DNA of 64,000 nt from positions 62,001 to 126,000 of the forward strand of contig NZ_CP097154.1 in the NCBI RefSeq assembly GCF_023370075.1, read 5' to 3'. A model generated the notes under the pieces. That model saw only the letters and a list, made by a program, of their open reading frames with translations. It did not search any database and was not told where the DNA came from. Origin of the DNA: Deinococcus sp. QL22. Its GTDB lineage: Bacteria > Deinococcota > Deinococci > Deinococcales > Deinococcaceae. This document shows, one piece after another, positions 44,442 through 54,377 of this stretch. Made by a program: the position numbers and the translations under genes. Numbering within the stretch: the stretch's first letter is position 1; each line of letters starts with the position of its first letter.

Positions 44442-45022
44442 ATGAGGTCGACTATGTTGAGAACAGTATTCTCCCGGCTATCAACAATGACTTTGCTCCT
44501 GACGTGTACTGCACAGGATCAGGCCACAGTTACGCAGACCGCAGCAGCGCAGACCCCAGTGGCCGTACAGACCGATCAGGGCGCAGTGACCGGACGGCAG
44601 GGCACCGCTAACAGCTTTTTGGGCATTCCCTACGCCGCCAGTGAACAATCTGCGCTGGCAACCGCCGCGGGCCGCGCCGACCTGGACGGTTCCGCGTGAC
44701 GCCAGCCAGCCGGGGTCGGTGTGTCCTCAGATTGCCCTCGGCCTGTTTGCGGTGGCCGGAGTGACGCCCGGAGAGGTGCAGGGCAACGAAGACGGCCTGT
44801 TTTTGAATGTGTAGACGCCCAAATCGGCCACCGCCGACAGCCGCCTGCCCGTGATGGTGTGGCTGCACGGAGGCAGCTTTACGTTGGGGTCGGGCAGTGC
44901 CTACGACGGCAGTGTGCTGGCCGAGTAATACGGCGTGGTGGTCGTGACCCTGAATTACCGTTTGGGGGCACTGGGCTTCTTGTCGCTGCCCGCGCTGAAC
45001 GCCGAAGCTGCCGACCAGACTT
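44442..45022 (+). pseudogene. type B carboxylesterase, truncated and with nonsense codons
   Basis: The N-terminus MRSTMLRTVFSRLSTMTLLL is a signal peptide. VAVQTDQGAVTGRQGTANSF and LGIPYAA match para-nitrobenzyl esterases. After a frame change near 44650 the reading is NEDGLFLNV-stop-TPKSA (Tyr codon replaced by TAG at 44813), [20 protein letters not shown] (oxyanion hole), VLAE-stop-YGVVVVTLNYRL and GALGFLSLPAL. It ends near 45020 where a transposase fragment begins, long before the catalytic Ser. Two stops, a frameshift and truncation rule out function. Confidence 0.88.
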
Positions 45023-45023
45023 C

Positions 45024-45163
45024 TGTCGGGCCGCTTCTGCCACGCCCAACGCTCCCCGCAAGACGCTCAGAACCATGGCTTCTTTGATGTTGGTCGTCCA
45101 GGTTTTCCGTGGTTTCCCCATGGTGCTCTCCAGTGTGCTCGTCCCTCGCTTCAACAGGGTCAA
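45024..45163 (-). pseudogene. transposase N-terminal fragment (helix-turn-helix, IS3/orfA-like)
   Basis: On the minus strand from 45163: [47 protein letters not shown]. It is the start of a helix-turn-helix transposase subunit, cut off after AARQ where the esterase relic begins. Only about 46 residues remain. Confidence 0.65.
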
Positions 45164-45184
45164 GTTCTAGAAGTTATTGCTGGA

Positions 45185-46721
45185 GCATTACCCGGTGCTC
45201 CTTTCCCCGACCAAGAATACGCCCGGCTGTTGGCGCTGGCTCAGTACGAAATGCTCGATACTTATCCGGAAGAAGCGTTTAACCGGATCACCCGGCTGGC
45301 GGCCCACCTGCTCAAAACCCCCGTTGCTATGGTCAATTTTGTAGATCAGTACCGTTTGTGGGGCAAGGCGGCGGTGGGCGCGAGTCCGGTGAGTATGCCG
45401 CGTACCGATGCGCTGTGTGCATGGACGATTCTGCAAGACACGCCAATGGTCATCGAGAACGCTCACCTTGATCCCCGCTTTTCCCACAACCCGTTGGTTA
45501 CGGGCGACCCGCACATTCACCGCACATTCATATGTATGCAGGCGCGCCCCTGACCAGTCCCAGTGGATACCGCATCGGCACGCTGTGTGTGCTGGACGAT
45601 CAACCTCACCCCTTGACGCCCGCCGACGTGGCGGCCCTTCAGGATTTGGCGGCGCTGGTCGTAGATGAACTGGAACTCAGAATCAAGAATCTGCACCTGA
45701 GCCGCGAATTGGGCGCACAGGAGAAAGTGGGCCAGGAGCTGCGCCGGATTCTGGAACATGGCCGGGTGTTGGAAGGCGTGAGCAGCCTGATGGACCTTGA
45801 CCTCGGCCCAGAAGAAATTACGTTGGCGGCGGGGTTACTGGGCGAAGCGCTGGGAACCGACTACACCGGCCTGGTCTGGTTTCAGGGAGACTGCATCAGA
45901 ATGGAGGTTGCCTATACCCACCCCCGTTTGCCCGCTGCGGCGCAGGCCGTGCCTGAACAATTGTTTGGCTGGCCCAGCAGCATCATTTCGGCCCTGAAGA
46001 ACGCCACGGCGCCGCTGTACCTGGAAGGTTACGCGGCCCATCCCAATGCCGTAGAACAAGTCGTTGTTGCGGGCATTGGGCAAATTGCGTGGCTGCCGCT
46101 GGGTACGCGCGGCACCGTCACCTCTTTGTTGATGACGGTGCGCCTGAAAGACAATGCCGTGACCCACTGGCGCAGCAGTGACCGGGCGCTGTTGGAAGCG
46201 GCGGGCAGAAGCGTTAGGAGTGCGCTGGATCGGCGTTTGGTGATGGACGCGGCCCTCCAGGAAGCCCGCCAAGACCCCTGACCGGGGCGCTGAACCGCCG
46301 GGCCTTGGAGCAAGACAGGAGTGATCGCCGGGCCAACAATCAGGCCTTTACCCTGGCGGTGCTGGATCTGGACGGCCTGAAGACAGTGAACGACGCTGAG
46401 GGCCACGCCCAGGGCGACAAAGTGTTGAAAGTATTTGCTGGAACACTGGCCGTAGACCTGGGCAACGCCGCCGATCTGTACCGGGTTGGCGGCGACGAAT
46501 TCATCTTGCTCTCGGCCAGAACCGAGGAAGACGAGTTGCACGAACAAGTGGATGTGGCGGTGTTGGCGGCGCGGCAGGTGTCCACGCTCAGGGGCGTCAG
46601 CGTGGGGATCGCGCAGAGCAGCGAGGCGTCCGGGTTGGCCCTGATCGAACTGGCTGACCAACGGATGTACGCAGTGAAGCAGCGCCGTCAGGCCGTCCGG
46701 GCCAGCTTGGCGAGCGACTAG
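45185..46721 (+). pseudogene. GAF-GAF-GGDEF diguanylate cyclase gene with two frameshifts
   Basis: The first part ([59 protein letters not shown]) is a GAF domain. It shifts frame near 45535 into [20 protein letters not shown], a second GAF-like domain (46000-46250) and QEARQD. A second shift near 46280 enters [32 protein letters not shown] and [12 protein letters not shown], so the cyclase signature is intact. The start is uncertain because the frame is open upstream into the transposase fragment. One-base errors in the assembly would also explain it, but neighbouring genes have none. Confidence 0.8.
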
Positions 46722-46900
46722 GCCAAGTGAAGAGGGCGAGTGGTCAGAGCTGAGGTGAGAGGACAAGCACTGCCTCTCAGCCTCACCACCCCGGAACCCT
46801 TGTTCTGTGCATTTGACGTTCCATACGGTCGATGTTGGTCGCCGCGACTTGCGGGTCATTCCATTCAGCTCCCTTCTAGCTCTGGCCCGCCTGTTAGGAG

Positions 46901-46906
46901 TACGCT
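46901..46906 (+). promoter_or_regulatory. -10 box of a probable leaderless promoter
   Basis: TACGCT is exactly six bases before the kynA ATG at 46913. A TAGGAG lies further upstream (46895-46900), too far to serve as a ribosome site. Confidence 0.55.
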
Positions 46907-46912
46907 CAGCCC

Positions 46913-47776
46913 ATGAGCGATTCCCACCGTCCCGTCACCCCCGCCGATCCAGACCCAAATTCTGCCGAACGTGCCTACGGTGATTTCTCGCGGGCGCTGA
47001 GTTACGTGGAATACCTGCAAATAGACACGTTGCTGTCGGCCCATCAGCCCGTGACCCAGGCGCACGACGAGCATCTGTTCGTGTCGGTGCATCATGTGTC
47101 GGAGGTCTGGATGTCACTGGTGGTGCGCGAACTGACAGCGGCCATGACCCTGCTGGCGGCTGGCGTGACCGATACGCCGCTGAAAATGCTCTCCAGGGTC
47201 GTTAGGGCGCAGCAGCAGATGACCAATGCGTGGGACGTGTTGAAGACCATGACGCCTGCCGATTACCTGCAATTCCGTGACGCGTTCGGGCGGGCGTCCG
47301 GGTTCCAGTCGGCGCAGTACCGCATGGTCGAGGTGCTGCTGGGCAACCGCGACCCGGCCCTGCTGCGGCCCCACGCCCACCGCGCCGACCTCCTCGATCC
47401 TCTTCAAGCGGCCCTGAAAGCGCCGAGCGTGTACGACCTGACCTTGCAACTGCTGGCGGCGCGGGGGTTGCCAGTGCCCGCCGAAGTGTTGCAGCGCGAC
47501 TTCTCCCAGAAGCCTGTAGAAGACCCCCAGGTGCTGGAGGCGTGGCTGACGGTGTACCGCAACCCAGAGCGATACTGGGATCTATACGAACTGGCCGAAA
47601 AACTGCTTGATGTGGAAGACAATTTCCGGGCGTGGCGTTTCAATCACCTGACGACTGTGGAGCGCACCATTGGCTTTAAAACGGGCAGCGGCGGTACGAG
47701 CGGCGTGGGCTACCTCCGTAAAGCGCTAGAGATCGTGCTGTTTCCAGAATTGTGGCAGGTACGAACCAGCCTCTAA
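46913..47776 (+). CDS. kynA: tryptophan 2,3-dioxygenase
   Basis: The 287-residue protein is of typical bacterial length. Family blocks are LSYVEYLQIDTLLSAHQPVT, HDEHLFVSVHHVSEVWMSLV, RASGFQSAQYRMVEVLLGNR, RNPERYWDLYELAEKLLDVE and FRAWRFNHLTTVERTIGFKT, the last holding the heme-ligand His, then GSGGTSGVGYLRKAL. It opens the indole ring of tryptophan to N-formylkynurenine, the first step of the kynurenine pathway. No kynurenine formamidase or kynureninase gene is beside it, so the remaining pathway genes, if any, are elsewhere. Expression is probably from a leaderless promoter. Confidence 0.96.
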   Translation: MSDSHRPVTPADPDPNSAERAYGDFSRALSYVEYLQIDTLLSAHQPVTQAHDEHLFVSVHHVSEVWMSLVVRELTAAMTLLAAGVTDTPLKMLSRVVRAQQQMTNAWDVLKTMTPADYLQFRDAFGRASGFQSAQYRMVEVLLGNRDPALLRPHAHRADLLDPLQAALKAPSVYDLTLQLLAARGLPVPAEVLQRDFSQKPVEDPQVLEAWLTVYRNPERYWDLYELAEKLLDVEDNFRAWRFNHLTTVERTIGFKTGSGGTSGVGYLRKALEIVLFPELWQVRTSL

Positions 47777-47935
47777 CATAGAGTCGGTACAGGCCAGAGT
47801 TGGGTCAGACCTGAACGCTATCCAGGATCTGGCGGCGCGTGAGGGTGCAAAGCGAGCTGGTTCAGACGTGACATTTATCTCACACCACTAAAAAAGTACA
47901 GCGGTCATCAGGGCTTTCTTCTGCACTCCGGAGGC

Positions 47936-49578
47936 ATGTCGGCTCAGCATCATCCTCCTGGCACATCTTTTGCGGATCAGAGAGACCAGAACACGGAGAG
48001 GGAAGCCCCGTATTCTTCGCCGGGCCAACCGCTCTCCACGTTTATTCTGCGGCCTTTTTGGTTGCCCCTGTTGCTGCTGCTGTGTGTGGGCATTTCGGTG
48101 CTGTTTGCCGTAGACCGCAATGCCCGCAGCGCCAAGCTGGTCAGTGAAGCGCAGGCGCGGGTGACTCTTATCACAGCCCTTCTGCGCGATACCGCCGACC
48201 CAGAACGGGGGCAGCGCGGCTACGTGATTACAGGTCTTGCGGCCTTTTTACAGCCGTACACGACCACCAAAAAAATCTTGCCCGGCCATATCGCGGCTCT
48301 GCGGGAAGCGAGTGTGACCAGTGAACAGCAGGTGGCCCTGAATAGGGTGGCCCTCTTGATAGAAGCGTGGGATCGTCAGGCGGCCATTCCCGAAATTACG
48401 GCCCGCCGAGAATCTCTAGACGCCGCCGTGCGGTTGGTCAGCGACGGCAGCGGCAAACGCACGCTCGATGAGGCGCGGCAAACGCTGAATACCATGCAGG
48501 AAAGAGAAAATGCTCATCTGAGGGCGGCGCTTCTCTCCAGTACCGACACCCTCCGCAATGTGCGGGCCGTGACTTTGCTGGGCCTGCTGCTGAGTATTTT
48601 GCTGCTGATCCTGACTGCCGTGCGGGCGGCCAGAACGGTTGCGGGCAACGTGCAGGACGTGACGGCGCGGGCGCGGCAGATGGCAGCGGGCAATTACGAT
48701 GACCGCCTTCCGCTCACGCCCCTGCTGGAATTGCGCGAATTGGGGGAACAATTTCAGATCATGGCGGGCGCAGTGAAGGAGCGCGAGCAGGCGCTCAGAA
48801 CCACCAATACGGCGCTCGAACGCAGCAACCGCGAGCTAGAACACTTTGCCTACGTGGCCAGCCACGATCTGCAAGAATCCCTCAGAACCATCGGCAGTTA
48901 CACCGAACTGCTTTCTAAACGCTATTCGGGCAAACTCGATGACCGCGCTGACCAGTACATCGCCTTTACCATTTCGGCCACGCAGCGCCTGAAATACCTG
49001 ATTCAGGACTTGCTGGCCTACTCACGGGTGCGACAAGTCGGGCGCAATTTCTCTGCGGTGAATACAGCCGAGTTGGTGGCAAAAGTGCTTGACGACCTAC
49101 AGCTGCAAGTTCAGGGCGCAGAGATTCAAATTGAACCTCTGCCCTCTGTGTGGGGAACCCGGAATTGTTGCGGCACATTTTTTTGAATCTCATCGGCAAC
49201 GCTCTCAAATTCCGTGCCGAGGGGCGGGCACCACTGCTCAGAGTGTGGGCAACAGATGAAGGCCACCACTGGAGGATTCACGTTCAGGACAATGGGATCG
49301 GCATCGAGCCTCAGTACCATGACCGGATTTTCGGCGTGTTTCAGCGGTTGCACGGCCCCGGCGAATACGAGGGCAGTGGCCTTGGCCTTGCCGTCACGCG
49401 TACTGCTGTAGAGCAGCACGGCGGCACGCTTGACCTGACCAGCATGCTTGGCCGGGGCAGCACCTTCTCGTTTACTGTTCCCCCCGCTCCCGCCAGTCCA
49501 GGAGCCGCTGATCTGTCGCCTGCTGTAGGGGGTGACGGCCCGCCAGAAGCAAGCTCTGCCCCTCCCTCTCCGCCTTAA
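47936..49578 (+). pseudogene. CHASE3-HAMP sensor histidine kinase with a single frameshift
   Basis: The frame starts after GGAGGC. It has a membrane segment (FWLPLLLLLCVGISVLFAVD), a CHASE3-like extracytoplasmic domain (LRDTADPERGQRGYVITGLA), a second membrane segment (VTLLGLLLSILLLILTAVRA), HAMP, and the DHp helix LEHFAYVASHDLQESLRTIG with the phospho-acceptor His. At about 49155 one base is missing: PSVWG must shift frame to reach NPELLRHIFLNLIGNALKF, then VQDNGIGIEPQYHDRIFGVF and GSGLGLAVTRTAVEQHGG. Everything else is intact, so a sequencing error or recent mutation are both possible. It pairs with the response regulator at 49702. Confidence 0.82.
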
Positions 49579-49701
49579 ATTCCGTTTCCCAGTCGGCTAG
49601 AATTTAAGCATTGTCACTGGTTTGTCCGGCCATACCCGCTATAACTGCCCCAGCGAAGGGCGTTTACCCGCTGTCCGTTCACTGACTGCTCAGGAGTTTG
49701 C

Positions 49702-50139
49702 ATGAAGCCTATTGAGATTTTGCTGGTCGAAGACAATCCCGCCGATGTCATGCTGACGGAGGAAGCCTTTTCGGAGGCCGATTTTCTCCATCATTTGCAT
49801 GTAGCCAAAGATGGTGTAGAAGCCCTACGTTTTTTGCGGCGAGAAGACCCGTACGCCGAAAAACCCACCCCAGACGTGATTTTGCTTGATCTGAATATGC
49901 CGCGTATGAGCGGCCTGGAAGTGCTGGACATTCTGAAACTCGATCAGTACTTCCGCAATATTCCGGTGATCGTGCTGACCACCTCCAGAGCCGAAAGCGA
50001 CATTTGGCGCAGCTACAACCTGCACGCCAACGCCTATATTCCCAAGCCTGTGACCATCAGTGAATTTGTGGAAGTCATCAAGTCATTCGAAACGTTCTGG
50101 TTTTCAATCGTGGCTCTGTCTCCCAAAATCAAGCCTTAG
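49702..50139 (+). CDS. response regulator receiver protein (Rcp1-like, single domain)
   Basis: The 145-residue protein starts after AGGAG. It is a lone receiver domain: ILLVEDNPADVMLTEEAF (acidic pocket), VILLDLNMPRMSGLEVLDIL with the phospho-acceptor Asp, VIVLTTSRAESDI (Thr) and NAYIPKPVTISEF (Lys). The VEDNPADVMLTEEA and DLNMPRMSGLEVL wording is that of Rcp1-type regulators that serve phytochromes and related kinases and lack an output domain. It is 123 bp downstream of the frameshifted kinase, presumably its partner. Confidence 0.93.
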   Translation: MKPIEILLVEDNPADVMLTEEAFSEADFLHHLHVAKDGVEALRFLRREDPYAEKPTPDVILLDLNMPRMSGLEVLDILKLDQYFRNIPVIVLTTSRAESDIWRSYNLHANAYIPKPVTISEFVEVIKSFETFWFSIVALSPKIKP

Positions 50140-50157
50140 CTGTGGGCCAACAGCGCA

Positions 50158-50186
50158 GGCGCGGAGCATTCAAGCTGTTCCGCGCC
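50158..50186. terminator. hairpin between convergent genes
   Basis: GGCGCGGA pairs perfectly with TCCGCGCC around a 13-base loop between the response regulator and the convergent VanW gene. No T run follows, so termination strength is uncertain. Confidence 0.6.
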
Positions 50187-50232
50187 TCTCCCATAGTGCA
50201 GTCAAAAACAAACAACTCTTTTGATAAATGCT

Positions 50233-51603
50233 CTACTCCGGCCCGCTTAAACGGTCATCTCCCGGTGGAACAGCAAAAACGCCGCCCCAAGCCCGGTAGG
50301 TGCTGGGCAGGTTCTCGCTGCGGGTGCGGCCCCCTGCAAACTTGATCTGCCGGGAAACCGTGACCTGTGCGCCCGCCGCAGGCATATCTATTCGGCGCAC
50401 TGTGCCCGAAGCCATCTGTGGGTCGGCAATAAAAGTGGGCGGCGGCGCGGTGCGTGTGCCAGAGAGTTTTGGTTCACCAATTTGCACCTGCCTGCCGTCT
50501 GGGCGGCCAAACAGATGCACGCTCAGGCGGGCGGCCTGTATGTCCCAGTCGGCCTGCACGAGCAGCACCCCAGCCGTGTCGTTGCGCCAGCGCAGATTCT
50601 TGCTGGGCGCGTATACGGCGGCGTCCAGGCCAGGGTCGCCGTAGTAGCCCACCTGATAGGAGTGCGCGTGCCGCTCGGTAATAGGCAGCCCGGCGCGGAA
50701 GGCGGCCCGGAACACAGTCGTGCTGACCTGACACAGCCCGCCGCCGTCCTCTATGCTCAGGGTATTGCCCGTTACGACATAGCCCTGCAGGAAGCCTGTG
50801 TTGGCACTGATCGCGCCGATAGAACGGTTAAAATTGAACTCGGCACCGGGGGCCATCCACAGGCCATGCACCCGGCTGGCCCCGACCCGCACGTTATGCA
50901 CCCGGAAGTCAGGGCTGCCCGTGAACGACGATTCACCGGTCCCCAAATGTGCCAACCCCTGAGCGGCGGCCCAGGCCACACTCCTTGCCGGGGCCACCAG
51001 GTTGACCGACAGGGTGCTGCGTCGTTCGCCCCTTCGCACGGCACGCAGCAGGGCAGCTTCGGTGGCGGCGCGGTCAACCTTCCAGCCTGTTTGGGCCTGA
51101 CCGATCCAGCCGTTGCCCTGCCGCACGAAGCGGATTTCTCGTGGCTGCCGCGCCTCTACTTGCGCGTAGAGCGTCTCTAGCGTGGGCCGAAGCGTTTCTA
51201 CCCCACCTCCGCTCTGCTGTCCGTCCGCCCGCCCCTCTGCCTGCACTGTATTCATCTGGACAGCGCTCACCTGCTGGGCGGTCAGGGGCAAGGTTAGAGA
51301 ACGGTTTACCAGTGGGCGCGAAACTTCTCCACCTTGAAGAAGAGGTTCCGGCACGCTCCACAACAGTTGAATTTCTGTGGGCCGCGGCGCGTCTCGCCCT
51401 GCTTCTTCCCCACTGGGAACCGTCACAGGTGCAACCGAACTGGGCACCGCCGAAGCAGGTACCTTCGCCAATACAGCAGACGGCACAGGCTCCGACGAAG
51501 CCGAGCTTTTCGGGGCAGGGTTGCAAGCTGAAACTGCGCCGAGCAGGAGTAAGGCCGTCAGGCAGCGGGACAACATCGAGACAAATAGGGTGGATGGGGG
51601 CAT
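50233..51603 (-). CDS. VanW-domain lipoprotein
   Basis: The 456-residue protein has a lipoprotein signal ending LLLLGAVSAC, then a long Pro/Ser/Ala-rich linker (about 27-150), a peptidoglycan-binding-4-like region, and the VanW domain (about 235-370): HGLWMAPGAEFNFNRSIGAI, GFLQGYVVTGNTLSIEDGGG, LCQVSTTVFRAAFRAGLPIT, ERHAHSYQVGYYGDPGLDAA. A G5-like tail follows. VanW was first seen in vancomycin-resistance clusters, but it is widespread and its biochemical role is unknown; a surface or wall-associated role is likely. Confidence 0.9.
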   Translation of the reverse strand: MPPSTLFVSMLSRCLTALLLLGAVSACNPAPKSSASSEPVPSAVLAKVPASAVPSSVAPVTVPSGEEAGRDAPRPTEIQLLWSVPEPLLQGGEVSRPLVNRSLTLPLTAQQVSAVQMNTVQAEGRADGQQSGGGVETLRPTLETLYAQVEARQPREIRFVRQGNGWIGQAQTGWKVDRAATEAALLRAVRRGERRSTLSVNLVAPARSVAWAAAQGLAHLGTGESSFTGSPDFRVHNVRVGASRVHGLWMAPGAEFNFNRSIGAISANTGFLQGYVVTGNTLSIEDGGGLCQVSTTVFRAAFRAGLPITERHAHSYQVGYYGDPGLDAAVYAPSKNLRWRNDTAGVLLVQADWDIQAARLSVHLFGRPDGRQVQIGEPKLSGTRTAPPPTFIADPQMASGTVRRIDMPAAGAQVTVSRQIKFAGGRTRSENLPSTYRAWGGVFAVPPGDDRLSGPE

Positions 51604-51671
51604 AGATTCAGGTCTCTCAGGGGAAGGTGGGAACGGTCAGGAGCGAGTCGGGGCAAGACTGTATGTGAGAA

Positions 51672-51709
51672 AGCAGGGGAGAAACAGCCTGCTGGCCGCT
51701 GCTCCCCTG
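51672..51709 (-). terminator. terminator of the fasciclin gene
   Basis: On the minus strand GCAGGGGAG (from 51709) pairs with CTCCCCTGC (to 51672), followed by TTTCT. It is 22 bases beyond the fasciclin stop codon. Confidence 0.7.
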
Positions 51710-51731
51710 CTCCGTTTAAAAGGGGGTTGCC

Positions 51732-52211
51732 TCAGGGCATCAGCACCGTGTCGATCACATGAATGATGCCGTTGCTGGCCCGAATATCGGTTGCGGTGAC
51801 CGTAGAGTCGTTGATGGTCACCGTACCGCCGTTGACTGCGATAGTCACGTTGGCTCCGTTCACGGTTTTGGCGCTGTTGAGCGTAACCACTTGTGCGGCG
51901 GTCACGCGGCCCGGCACGACGTGATAGAGCAGCAAGGCGCGTAACGCGGCGGGATCGTTCAGCAGGGCATTCAGTTGGTCTTGGGGCACTTTGGCAAACG
52001 CGGCGTTGGTGGGCGCGAACACGGTGAACGGGCCAGCTCCGCTGAGGGTGCTCGCCAAGCCTGCGGCCTGCACAGCGGTCAGCAAGGTGCTGAAATTCGG
52101 GTCGTTAGAAACGATAGCCGCAATCGTGTTGCCCGAGGGAACGGCGCTTCCGCCTCCGGCCAGGGCGGGAGTGACAAACATCAGTGCGGTCAGTGCAAAA
52201 ATCTTCTTCAT
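51732..52211 (-). CDS. secreted fasciclin-domain protein
   Basis: The start is ATG 52211, after AAGGAG on the minus strand. The 159-residue protein has a signal peptide (KKIFALTALMFVTPALA) and one fasciclin (FAS1) domain: NFSTLLTAVQAAGLASTLSG, GPFTVFAPTNAAFAKVPQDQ, LLLYHVVPGRVTAAQVV and GIIHVIDTVLMP. FAS1 proteins mediate adhesion at the cell surface. Length and composition are typical. Confidence 0.94.
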   Translation of the reverse strand: MKKIFALTALMFVTPALAGGGSAVPSGNTIAAIVSNDPNFSTLLTAVQAAGLASTLSGAGPFTVFAPTNAAFAKVPQDQLNALLNDPAALRALLLYHVVPGRVTAAQVVTLNSAKTVNGANVTIAVNGGTVTINDSTVTATDIRASNGIIHVIDTVLMP

Positions 52212-52663
52212 AAGAACTCCTTCGAAAAACAAAACAGCTTGCTCCTTTGAGAACAAAGGATGCCAAAGTAAGAAAACGAACTGTCAGGCCGTCAAGTTGT
52301 TTGATCTACCGACAAAAGGAATCTAATTGCCATTCTCATTCACTAAAGTACGCGCTAGTACAATGATAAAATTCTTAGAACAAAGTTTAAGTTTGGCTTG
52401 TTTGTAATTTGTATCAAGTCTAACGTTACTGGTCAAAAGCCGGAAAAAGATCACCAGACTTAGAGATAAATTACAATTTGGCGGTTGATTCATCCACAGA
52501 TATCTGAAATTAGGTTCAAACAGACGACGCAGCGTAGAACAGAAGTTTTCCCCAGCGGCTCCTGTGTGCACTTGGACACCCAGCATCCAAAGCAAGCCGC
52601 CTAAGCCATTCGTTCTACCCAGGTGATATTGACATCCTTATTTTACCCGGATAGTATTCACCT
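52212..52663. other. AT-rich intergenic region between divergent genes
   Basis: The 452 bp between the fasciclin and DUF2239 genes are much poorer in GC than the surroundings. I see no supported gene. A canonical promoter for the DUF2239 gene lies at 52629-52657. Confidence 0.5.
52629..52657 (+). promoter_or_regulatory. near-canonical leaderless promoter of the DUF2239 gene
   Basis: TTGACA (52629-52634), a 17-base spacer, TAGTAT (52652-52657), then six bases to the ATG at 52664. This is the clearest example in the window of the TANNNT-N6-start arrangement together with a -35 box. Confidence 0.75.
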
Positions 52664-53275
52664 ATGGACGAATTGCCCACCTACACGGCCTTTCACGGTT
52701 CTCAGCACCTGGTAACGGGCGCTCTGCGCGAAGTGTTGGCCTACCTCAAAACCCAGATTCAACCGCTTGACGCCAACTCATCCGTACTGATTTTTGAAAA
52801 TCATAGCGGACGACAGATGGATTTCAATCTACGCGGGACGCTCTCCGAGGTGCTGGACCGGGAAGCGCCTCTGCCTGCTGTTGCGTCTCCCGCATTGGCC
52901 AAAGCTGGCCCCGGACGGCCCAAACTGGGCATCGTTTCGCGTGAAATCTCGTTGCTGCCCCGGCACTGGGCCTGGTTGGAACTGCAACGCGGCGGTGCAT
53001 CGGCAACCCTACGCCGCTTGGTAGATGAGGCCCGCAAGCAAAACCCCGGTCAGGAGCGGGTGCAACAGGCACAGGTCGCCACAGACCGTTTTCTGGGCGC
53101 GGTGGCCGGAAACCTGCCGCACTTTGAAGCCGCCACCCGCGCCCTGTACGCCCGTGATGGCACGGCATTTGCTGAACACAGCACCCATTGGCCCGCCGAT
53201 ATTCGCACCCACGCACTGAACCTGGCCACGCCCGTTTTTGCTGACCAAAGCGCAGAGGACTTGCGGCCTGCTTGA
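52664..53275 (+). CDS. DUF2239 family protein
   Basis: The 203-residue protein has the family outline: YTAFHGSQHLVTGALREVLA, VLIFENHSGRQMDFNLRGTL, the basic GPGRPKLGIVSREISLLPRH with WAWLELQRGGASATLRRLVD, and a helical C-terminus. DUF2239 has no assigned function; the GRPKLG and RRLVDEA segments are reminiscent of DNA-binding AT-hook and ribbon-helix-helix proteins, but that is only a resemblance. It is transcribed from a leaderless promoter and is convergent with the sulfite oxidase gene. Confidence 0.85.
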   Translation: MDELPTYTAFHGSQHLVTGALREVLAYLKTQIQPLDANSSVLIFENHSGRQMDFNLRGTLSEVLDREAPLPAVASPALAKAGPGRPKLGIVSREISLLPRHWAWLELQRGGASATLRRLVDEARKQNPGQERVQQAQVATDRFLGAVAGNLPHFEAATRALYARDGTAFAEHSTHWPADIRTHALNLATPVFADQSAEDLRPA

Positions 53276-53291
53276 TCTCCCTTCTGAATCT

Positions 53292-54377
53292 CTATTCCAC
53301 CATCACCGCTATAGGCAGCGGGAACGTGATCATGTATTTGCCGCGCTCCGGCGTGTGTTTGGTGGGTTGAGTCTGCCCCGACGAATCGGTGGCGCGGGCG
53401 AGCAGGGTCACTGTTCCGGATGGATCAGGCGCATGCCACAAGTACCGCCACCGCCGCCACACATGCGCCTCGGCGGGGTCGGTCAGTTCGGCTTCGGCCC
53501 AGGTCTGCCCGCCGTCCGTGCTGATTTCTACCCGTATAATCTTGGCTTCTCCTGTCCACGCCGCGCCCATGATGACGTAAGGTTTCCCGGCCGCGACGGT
53601 TTCGCCGGGGGCAGGCCGGGCAATCTGGGCCTTGGCCTGCATCACCGACAGCGGCGTCATCTGCGGCGAGAGGGAACCGACGCTTTCCCAGTATGAGTAA
53701 TCCAAAGTCTGAAAAAATCCCTGAAATGGCGTGTCAGTCACGCATATGCCAGTCAGCCATTTGACAGAAGCCATGCCGTACCACCCCGGCACGATGGCCC
53801 GCACCGGATACCCGTGCTGCGGCGTCAGCGGTTCGCCGTTCATGGCGTAAGCCAGTAGCACATCGGTCTGCGCTTTGTTCAGCGGAAGACTGCGCTCGTA
53901 GGCGATGATGCCCGGCGTTTTGGCGGGTTCATCCAGACAGCCTCGGTCTGCGCCGCACAGCACCACCTCCCGTGCTCCGGCTTGCAGTCCGGCCCGCTCC
54001 AGCACGGCAGATAAGGGGACGCCCGTCCACTCGGCGGTACTCACAGCACCCAAGTCCCACGCGACGCCCGCCACCTTGGGCGTCAGGAAAGACCGACTGT
54101 TGCCCGCGCATTCCAGCGTGACCGTGACCGTGTGCGGGGTCATGGCCTGAAGGTCGGCCAACGTGAGACACAGGGGCTGGCCGACCAAACCGCCTACTTC
54201 CAATCGCCACTCCTCGGCATTCAGTTCGGGCACCGGAAAATGACTGCGAACATAAAATTGGCCCGGTGGTGTCAGACGTTCCGACAGTGTGTGGAACGGA
54301 AATTCCAGATTGGCTGGGCTGCTCTGCCGAACGATCATTGCTGGGGAGACGGGGGCATGCACCGGGGTATCAGGCAT
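53292..54377 (-). CDS. sulfite oxidase-family molybdopterin enzyme
   Basis: The start is ATG 54377, after GGAG on the minus strand. The 361-residue protein has FYVRSHFPVPELNAEEWRLE, VTVTLECAGNSRSFLTPKVA with the Cys that coordinates molybdenum, GVPLSAVLERAGLQAGAREV, YPVRAIVPGWYGMASVKWLT, and a C-terminal dimerisation (Mo-co_dimer) domain with RVEISTDGGQTWAEAEL and WRRWRYLWHAPDPSGTVTLL. There is no heme domain and no Tat signal, so it is a cytoplasmic SUOX-like enzyme. Substrate may be sulfite or another small molecule. Confidence 0.92.
   Translation of the reverse strand: MPDTPVHAPVSPAMIVRQSSPANLEFPFHTLSERLTPPGQFYVRSHFPVPELNAEEWRLEVGGLVGQPLCLTLADLQAMTPHTVTVTLECAGNSRSFLTPKVAGVAWDLGAVSTAEWTGVPLSAVLERAGLQAGAREVVLCGADRGCLDEPAKTPGIIAYERSLPLNKAQTDVLLAYAMNGEPLTPQHGYPVRAIVPGWYGMASVKWLTGICVTDTPFQGFFQTLDYSYWESVGSLSPQMTPLSVMQAKAQIARPAPGETVAAGKPYVIMGAAWTGEAKIIRVEISTDGGQTWAEAELTDPAEAHVWRRWRYLWHAPDPSGTVTLLARATDSSGQTQPTKHTPERGKYMITFPLPIAVMVE

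Noticed and set aside
47936..49578. Calling the CHASE3 kinase intact with a sequencing error
   Set aside because: A single missing base is the only defect, so this is possible, but I report what the sequence shows; resequencing the region near 49155 would decide.
52323..52595. 90-codon minus-strand frame in the AT-rich gap before the DUF2239 gene
   Set aside because: No ribosome site, Lys/Asn-rich chance composition of an AT-rich tract, and no domain.
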